A stretch of 64,000 nucleotides of DNA from Syngnathus acus (Eukaryota; Chordata; Actinopteri; Syngnathiformes; Syngnathidae), in assembly GCF_901709675.1 (NCBI RefSeq), contig NC_051100.1:8342786-8406785 (forward strand). The letters are read 5' to 3'. The notes under the pieces were generated by a model. It had not been told where the DNA came from and ran no database searches. It saw only the letters and a list, made by a program, of their open reading frames with translations. The position numbers and the translations under genes are program-made. Shown piece after piece: positions 57,101 through 64,000 of this stretch; position 1 is the stretch's first letter; each line of letters starts with the position of its first letter.

Positions 57101-59834
57101 TTGTAAAAGTAACCTGACCATTCAGTGAGACTCCTTAATTTGTGACCCAACGTGAATATCCCTGCAAGTTCTTTCACACCGGAGCCAAATGCTATCAAGG
57201 GGACAACTGTAAATTTTCCCATGATGCTCTGACTGATGTGACGAAAGAGTTGCTCGATAAGGTGAGACATGTTTAAAGTGTAACAAATGCGCAATTCATG
57301 GGAATCCAAAAGCAATTAATAGTCAAAAGCAATTAATAGTATCTTTTCTGCACACATGATAAGATCATTAATACTGAGGAGGAGAACGCCCGTGAGGATG
57401 AGTTGGAGCTAGAGGACCTGAGAAAACAAGGCATCGCCCCACTTCCCAAGCCGCCTCCAGGGGTGGGCTTGCTCCCCACGCCGGGTCAGAGCAGCCCGAC
57501 GGATGAGTCTTCTCAGGGAGGGAAGATCCCCTCCCTATTCGAAATCAAGGTTCATCCTACAGTCGACCTGGCGCATAAAATTGCCTCAAAGTAAGTCAAA
57601 CCAAAATTAGGTTGTGTTTTATCAGGAACCTTTAAATCGTTTTTTCCTCAATACCAGTGAGACCAACTACCAGGATTCCAATGAAGGCACTGAGCAAATT
57701 AGTGGCGGATCAGAAGAAACACAAAGTGGAGCTTTGGTGTCTTCAGGCTCTGACGGCACCACAGTCCCTTCCTTGGGGTCGCCAAGTTCTGTGGGTTACC
57801 CAACAGGACCACCCATGAGCGCCCAGAGCCCTCCTGGACCGCAGCTGCCGCATGGCTACCCAATGCAGCAGCCAATTCCACCTGGTCAGCCGCCAGGGTT
57901 TCATGGAAATATAAATCATCACGTGAATATGCAGAGGCCTCCATTCCCTGCAGTGCCAGAACTACAGATGCTGCAGAATATATTTCCATTTCCATCATTG
58001 GGCCAGAACCCACTTGAGGTCCTCAACAACTTGCTCCAAAACCAGCCAGCGGGCCATCACGGTTTGTGTCACAAACACCGGTGCGAATTTTGAGTTGCTT
58101 AAGGTACATTGGATCTTTGTTTTTGTTATATTAGTAGAGCCCGCAATGAACCAGGTCCAGAACCTGCAGCAGAAAATTGGTCCAGATGTTCAGTTGCAGT
58201 CTTTACCTCCAGCGGTGCAGAAAGCCATCATTTTACACCTGACTCAGAACCAAACCGAGTCCAAGCCACCTGAGACCGAGCCGCAAAGAGCCGAGAGCCA
58301 AAATGATAAGAATACAAACCGAGGTGATTGTCCCTTCCGATCGTAAACAGGTTCCACCAAAAGCCCAGTCTAACTTGTTTGATCTTTTCCTCCAGATGAA
58401 ACAACAAACTGGTATTCCAGCGACGAAGAGGGTGGGAGTGGTGTCGCGTCCATCCTCAAATGTCTGAAAAGGCAGAGTGAGATGCAGCAGTCCAAGACTC
58501 CAACACAGGCTCCTGCAGCACCTCTGGGCGACCCACGACTTGTCAAAGATAGAACTCAACCAAGTGACCCACGTGTAAAGGCAGACCCTCGACAAAGACC
58601 TCCCGATGTGAAAAAGGAGTCTGATGCAAGTTTGGATCCACGACTGTCGAGGGACCCCAGGAAACCGAGACCTATGGATTCGAACACCTACCGCCAGCCA
58701 AACCAGCCGACTGGCCCGAAAAAGCCTGCTGGTGAAGAGGATGATGAAGGAGAGAGGGAACTCCGAGACAGAGCGGCTCTCATCCCATTGGAGGCCAGTC
58801 CGGATGTGGTGCTACGGGACCCCCGCTGCCAGCTGAAGCAGTTCAGCCACATTCGGGTGGACATTCTGCTTCAACGTCCAGCCTTCGCCCAAACGGTAGT
58901 CTGGGCTCCTGAAGACCTGATCCCATCTTTGATACCCAAACAGGAGCATAGCATCAACCTACCCCTGCCACCTTTAATCGCTGATGCTCAGATGAACAGA
59001 ACAAGTGTGCCAGAGCAACCCCCTGCCTCCAGCCCCCCATTGACTGACCCCAGACTGGCGGCCACTCGTTTAAAGGATCGTCTCGCTCGTCTGCCATCTG
59101 GATCCTCAACAGAGAGACCTGTAGATCCACGTCAGCAAAAGAATATAGACCCCAGAATCAGGCGTACAACAAGTCTGGACTCCAAGCTGCTGGGTCAGAA
59201 GGAAGCTACGGGAGGAGTTGTAGAAGCCAGGTTACAAAAGACCAGTGCTAGCCCCTCCCTTTCCGAGCAGCTGCCACCCTACGCGCCACGGCTGGCTTCA
59301 TCTGGGGGCGTCCTGGAAAGCCCCACGACAATCCTGGGAGGAATCAGTCTGTATGACCCCCGAAATCAGACAGAGTCGGTTCAGAGGGATCAGGTAGAAC
59401 CTCCGAAAAAAGCAGGCATTCTCAAACATCCAGTGAAGAAAGACACTCCTTCAAAACAAGCCACCTCCCCAAGTCAAGGCCGTGTCTCTTTGGAGGAGAT
59501 GAAAGCCACGGACAATACCTCCAAGAACGATCATACTCCACACGACAGTCCGCAGCCATCTTCTCAGGACTCCATCGTCACTCCCCACGCAGTGCATAAT
59601 CTTCCAGTTCAGGCGTTGGCAGGCTTGATCCGACCCCAATACACTGATGCCAGGCAGGCCAAACTGGCAGGACCAGGGTCTGCAGGGGCACAAGAGGATG
59701 CAGAGGAACAGAAGGAGCAGAAGGAAGTTCTCGTAGAGGAACCCAAGCAGATGGACGAGGAGGAGCTCGAAGACAGGACTCTCAAAGAGGTCTTCAAGAC
59801 TTTTGACCCCACAGCGTCTCCTTTCTCCCAGTAA
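54177..59834 (+). CDS. zc3h6: zinc finger CCCH-type containing 6
   Basis: A nuclear CCCH zinc-finger protein of the ZC3H4/ZC3H6 family (the related ZC3H4 is linked to restriction of non-coding transcription). Coding exons: 54177-54208, 55368-55593, 55670-55792, 55851-56091, 56173-56321, 56393-56518, 56957-57071, 57152-57261, 57364-57590, 57658-58061, 58135-58323, 58396-59834. They total 3381 nt, 1126 aa (human about 1190). The N-terminus [21 protein letters not shown] is followed by Lys/Glu/Arg-rich charged sequence and an [14 protein letters not shown] segment. Three CCCH fingers lie at about 288-365 ([34 protein letters not shown]). Then come [40 protein letters not shown], many DPR motifs in the last exon, and [15 protein letters not shown] at the end. 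An in-frame upstream ATG (54123) would add 18 residues; 54177 matches the mammalian start. Intron 7 is a U12 AT-AC intron. Confidence 0.95.
57072..57151 (+). other. U12-type AT-AC intron of zc3h6
   Basis: An 80-base intron between the second and third CCCH fingers. It starts ATATCCTT at 57072 and ends CCCAAC at 57151, with the branch-site-like CTCCTTAATT at 57131-57140, about 13 bases from the end. The frame requires this junction (..CIYMH joined to S-EYPCKFFH). Without it a stop follows the second finger within two codons. Confidence 0.92.
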
Positions 59835-60851
59835 ACTGCATTGAATTGCTATCTTGGTGACACATGCCAATCATTATTGAGCTATGATTCTATTTATTCC
59901 TCTACATTCACTTTATACATATTCATAAGTGGATGGTATGGCAGTGCGCATGTTAACGTCTCTATTTTTTATTCGATTGTTGATTTGTCAGAAAGACTTT
60001 TCCATTTCCCTGCAGAATATTTCTACTTGAATTGTGAAGTGGACTTTTAACGATCCATAGTGTTTCAATTTAAATGTGTATGAAATTGTTCTGTTAATAT
60101 GGTCTACATTCATTCAAGTTGTGAAGTCCATTAAACGTTTAATCAAATATTTCCTATTGACAAGTAACACTAAACTCAATAGGTGAATCTCAACAAATTA
60201 GAAAATCCTTTTCTAGTTCACTTAGAAAACATTGATAATCAAGGTGGTATACAGGTTAATGCAAATCTAAAATTCCCCTTCTCAAGAAATCGGAATATTA
60301 CATATAATCCAAATGTCTTAATTTAGAAAGTAGGTAGGAATCAGTCTTGTTGAAGATATTTTCCTGTATTTAATGAATTAAAGTTTTCTTTATTGTACTG
60401 AATACATTCATTGAGATGCACTTGTAAATAACAGTTTAACACTTGTAGCTGTTTTTATATCAAACGTGTTACCTTAAAATGAGCTTGGATGAGTATTTTA
60501 AGCCATTTTGGAGCTTTTATTTGTATTGTTTTTGCAGCCTTTTAAAGACATGTTTATTGTATGTCTATTTGTGGTGAGCTTTGTTTTCTGTGTACATTTA
60601 ATCACCTTTTAAATATAGTCCACTGTACATATCTTGATGTGAATTAAATGTTTATACTACAACCTGACCTAAAATTGCATTGAATGAATCGTTTTTACTG
60701 CAGCTACACAAGTTATGCAAAACACTACACAGCAATATTAAATACTTTGTCTCTCTCAGTCAACAAAGGCTTATTTTGACTGATAACTATAACCGTTTAA
60801 AAAAAAAAAAACATTCCCTCTCAGACATTGTCAAAGCTAAGGGTGATCTCC
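59835..60851. other. zc3h6 3' UTR and convergent junction
   Basis: Downstream of the zc3h6 stop. An ATTAAA at 60643-60648 is a possible polyadenylation signal, giving a 3' UTR of about 0.8 kb. The next gene ends on the opposite strand at 60852, so the 3' ends are only about 200 bases apart. The stretch includes an old MITE-like repeat (60181-60424). Confidence 0.5.
60181..60424. mobile_element. degenerate MITE in zc3h6 3' UTR region
   Basis: The left end AGGTGAATCTCAACAAATTA and the right end (minus strand AAGTGCATCTCAATGAATGT) are imperfect inverted repeats, about two thirds identical over 23 bases. Both match the end type ..TGAATCTCAA.AAATTAGAATA seen in common fish non-autonomous elements. 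The inside is AT-rich without an open frame. If zc3h6 transcription ends near 60650, the element is part of its mRNA. Confidence 0.45.
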
Positions 60852-63800
60852 TTAAATCAAATATTGTGGTCTATTATTGTAACCTCTTAATTGAAGTGTC
60901 AAGTTGGAGCCGTCTTGTACTGGAGACGCCAGACTTGGTACGACGGATTCTGATGAAATCCTCCTCAAACCCAACTCATCCGTTTTGGGGTTGGAGGTCA
61001 ACTGGGCTCGGTGGATCTCCAGGTTCTTCTTCCATTGGAAACACAAGGCAGTCGCTTCGGCTCCATCTGAGTTGGGCTCCGGCTGCTTTAAACCCTCAGA
61101 CAAGAGAAGAGATGCAACTTTAAAGGATCTTTAATGTTGTTTTATAATATGTAAATGCCGGTCTGTCCTGTTTACTGTGATGCAGGAGGTCTCTGCTGCA
61201 TGAACCCCTTTAAGGACTGTGTGGAGGAGGTTCTGCGTGTTCTTCACCAGGATCTCATCAGATGATTTACAGCCGGGTGTTACAGAATTGACACTGCAGT
61301 ACATAAGAAGATCTCATTGCATTCACTTTTTTTCTGTTTGATGAACCATACCTGGAAAGGATGCTAAGCTGGTTGGTGATGGTGAGAATCTGCTCCACTA
61401 TAAGGGAAAGGTCCAGCGCACACTGTGCATCCAGGCAGTGGTTAGCTATGACTTGAATAAACTTGGTCACCGATTGGCCGCTTGTCATCACATCTTTGGC
61501 TGCACACACAAACGCTTCTTTGTTCTAATATTAAAACAAAGCCCAAAGCTGTTACATGATAGTTAAAAACAAAATCCATAAGGGTGCCCTCTAGTGGGGT
61601 TACCGGTATTGGGCCTCTATTCCTCAGGTATTGGGTCATATGGTACAGTGTGTCCGCCATCTTCCTGGTCTCCTGGACTATCTTGTTGTCTTTTGGGTCC
61701 CAACTGGCGCTTTCTTGCTTCAGCAAAAAGGAGGTGGAGGTCAGAGAGGACGCATCTTTAAAGCCAGACGCAACCTGCAGAGAAATATGAAGGCATGGAT
61801 CTTGGACAAAATGCCAGACATGGGGTGGAAAATTGCATAGATCAATATACAAATACATATAAATATGTATGGAACATGCACTCTATTTGCTTACCCAACA
61901 GACCAATATGGAGCTATTCCGTGGCCACAAAATATTACTTAAATACTTACATCCTTTACTATATTTGTGGGTCCATATTTCTTCCAAGCGGACACTTTTG
62001 ATTTTACAGCATCTTCACATATATGCCAAGAAGCTTTTTTTGTTTCTTTATATCTCTTTCCATCACATGTCATAGGGACATTCTGGATGCATCCATCTGA
62101 TGTCATGCCCTGAAGGCCTGCTCTGATATTGTCCTTTACTTCTTGGTTGATTCCATCTTGCTTACTGATCTCCTCTACCAGATAGTGAGCTTCTGCTGAC
62201 CAGCACTGAATCTTCACCTCCAGGTTGAATATGTCATTGATTGAGCTTGTTTGTGCCATGAGACGCACCATGCTGATGATGTCGGACATCACAAATGACA
62301 AATGTGTGTTAATGGAGCGCAGGTTGGCACGTTCACATGTATCCCGCATGTAGATGAAGCTCTCTTCTACTTTTTTGGTGGCATCTTTTACATTCTCAAG
62401 GAGTAAACTAACAGAATGTTCAAGTCTTTGCTGTGCGTCATCTGATTTGTTCTTCTCAGTTTGCTTTGCTGCCAAATGAGCAATGCTGACAACATTGTGG
62501 AGTGGAGTGTCATAATATTCATTTGCTTTACTCAAAAGCCCGGCGAGCTCTTTCATCTTCATAATGAGGTTCCTCCGAAGAAGCTCTGGCTTTGCAAGCT
62601 GCATGATACTTGGTGGTACAGCGAGGTCCTCCGCTGCTTGAAGGTAGCGCTCAGTCAGCGTCTTCAACTCACTCCGGTAAGCCGTCAGCTCTTTTGATTT
62701 AAAATCACTTCTACAAGTTAGGCTGGTGAGCCTTGCAGCTTCCTGGATTCTCAGTGAGCCTTCCGATAAGATGAAAAGTTGCTTTTGAGGAGAGTGTTGG
62801 CTCATAGCGCCAGACGTTCCCAAAATCCTATCCAGAGAATTGAACAAAATGCAAATGGAGAGACCCCAGTGGATGCACAGACCCTCGAGCTGATCCAGCT
62901 GACCATCAGATGAGGTTGTAAACTCCATCAGATGTCTTGTGTTGTTTTGGGCTTTGTGCAGTTTGTTGTGCAAAAGAGTCATGGTCTCCTGGTTTTCGCT
63001 TTGAGGGGTCACATGTGATGACTTGAGCACCAGCACGGTGTCAGCGCACCAGTTCATCACTTCACTGAGCTGCTGTTTCACATCCGTTGTCTTAGTTACT
63101 TGAGCTCGCCTTAGTTCGGTGTAAATGACGTGATACCAAGGTTGGCTTCCTGGCAGCAGAACTTTTCGAATGTTTGCAATGAGGTCAGAAAACCGCGTAC
63201 AGAGTCTGCAGATGTTTTCTGTGCCTAGCGACGAACTCATTGCCGTCTCTTGAGCCGTCTGGACCAGCAGAGGTGTCAGTGACACCAGTTCAGCTCGAAA
63301 GCGTTCCAAATTCTTACAGCTGGCGTCATCTACGATGGCTAAAGCTTCTCTCGTTGCTTGGGAATAGCAGTTTGAGAGCTCAAGAACACTAGTGCACACT
63401 CGGCTGAGGACTGCAACATCTTTTTCTTTGGTCACAATCATGAGTTCTTGTAAGAGGGGTAAAAGTTCAAAGTCGAAAGTCATCTGGATCATTTTGGGTT
63501 CCTCTAAGGAATCATCTAGGTCTAACTCATGATCATATTTAGCAGAAAGCTCCAATTCCACGCATTCTCCATCGGACTCCTCCTCATTTTCTGTTTCAGT
63601 TTCAATCACATCCAGGATGGAGGAATCCAAACTTCTCAGCCCACGATCCTCATTCAGATCACAAGACTCGTCTTCGGAAAGATCTGACTGACGGGCGCCC
63701 TCCCGCAGAGGACTGAGTAGATGTGGATGCTGGTGGCCATCCAGACCCTCTCGGAGGACTTTAAAGTGATGAATAACAGCAGACGCATTGTCAGAAAAGG

Positions 63801-64000
63801 TCGAATAGTGCTCCACATTCAAACTGCGACCTAAAAGCATGTCGGTGACCGATTGGTTCATTTTGCTTTGACAAAGCTGAGCTTGTTTCAGCAGTACCAG
63901 GAGACCGTTTCTGTAGATGGGGTCCTCACTGTGGTCCAAGTACGTCCTGACTGAGTACATCACCAGCTGCATGTGACGTCTTAGGTCGACCGCATGTTGA
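60852..64000 (-). CDS. vinculin/alpha-catenin superfamily protein, 5' end beyond the window
   Basis: Minus-strand exons: 61951-64000 (open through the window edge), 61604-61774, 61352-61524, 61176-61293, 60852-61094. They join in frame to at least 917 residues. Family assignment rests on the C-terminal third. ASWDPKDNKIVQETRKMADT aligns with the vinculin/alpha-catenin WxxxGNDIIxxAKxMA helix. AAKDVMTSGQSVTKFIQVIA and NHC.....L..IVEQILTITNQLSILS align with the next helices (vinculin ..IPTISTQLKILS..). SSDEILVKNTQNLLHTVLKG aligns with ..EMLVHNAQNLMQSVKE.. of the vinculin tail. The vinculin-type end (..LRWVRKTPWYQ) corresponds to ALCFQWKKNLEIHRAQ, followed here by about 50 extra residues. The N-terminal part is helical with an acidic stretch (SSILDVIETETENEEESDGE). 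Such proteins link adhesion complexes to actin. It is too diverged from VCL, CTNNA1-3 and CTNNAL1, as I recall them, to give a name. Confidence 0.75.

Noticed and set aside
57699-58595. Minus-strand open frames opposite zc3h6 exons 10-12
   Set aside because: Shadows of the zc3h6 coding frame.

Overview
This is a 64 kb window of teleost fish nuclear genome, most likely a percomorph. The evidence is intron-rich vertebrate orthologues with short introns, teleost-type repeats (a LINE 3' tail ending in ATGG repeats, a Tc1-like relic, MITEs, long CT/C microsatellites) and no bacterial or phage features. The species cannot be named from the sequence. I built the gene models by hand from splice sites. 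Except for the gene cut by the right edge, each joins into one open frame from ATG to stop, of the expected family length.

Left block, 0.7-22.8 kb, all on the minus strand: tbxt (Brachyury, 8 coding exons, 443 aa), single-exon prr18 (238 aa) and sft2d1 (8 coding exons, 160 aa). This is the conserved TBXT-PRR18-SFT2D1 neighbourhood (human 6q27). The tbxt promoter has a TATA box, a CCAAT box and two oppositely oriented TCF/LEF-type sites.

Right block, 24.1-59.8 kb: mertk (+, 19 coding exons, 940 aa), tmem87b (+, 19 coding exons per transcript plus one alternative exon, 571 aa), fbln7 (-, 8 coding exons, 442 aa) and zc3h6 (+, 12 coding exons, 1126 aa). This is the human 2q13 order, without zc3h8. 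A minus-strand gene of the vinculin/alpha-catenin superfamily follows at 60.9-64.0 kb and runs off the right edge. It has no counterpart at that place in the human locus as I know it, and I cannot give it a name.

The most striking findings concern splicing. tmem87b carries two 72-nt exons in tandem, both ending in U12-type ATATCCTT donors and both served by one downstream AC acceptor. This is a mutually exclusive exon pair whose exclusivity can be enforced by splice-site class. zc3h6 independently has a U12 AT-AC intron inside its CCCH zinc-finger array. Two introns (mertk intron 13 and tmem87b intron 14) begin with GC. Also notable are a 305-bp palindromic element with one left arm and two right arms in mertk, a MITE in sft2d1, and the diverged vinculin-like gene whose visible 5' part is one exon of at least 2 kb.

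The genes do not form one pathway. tbxt is the mesoderm/notochord transcription factor; mertk is a phagocytic receptor kinase; tmem87b and sft2d1 are Golgi/trafficking membrane proteins; fbln7 is a secreted matrix protein; zc3h6 is a nuclear RNA-binding-type protein; the last gene is probably cytoskeletal or adhesion-related.
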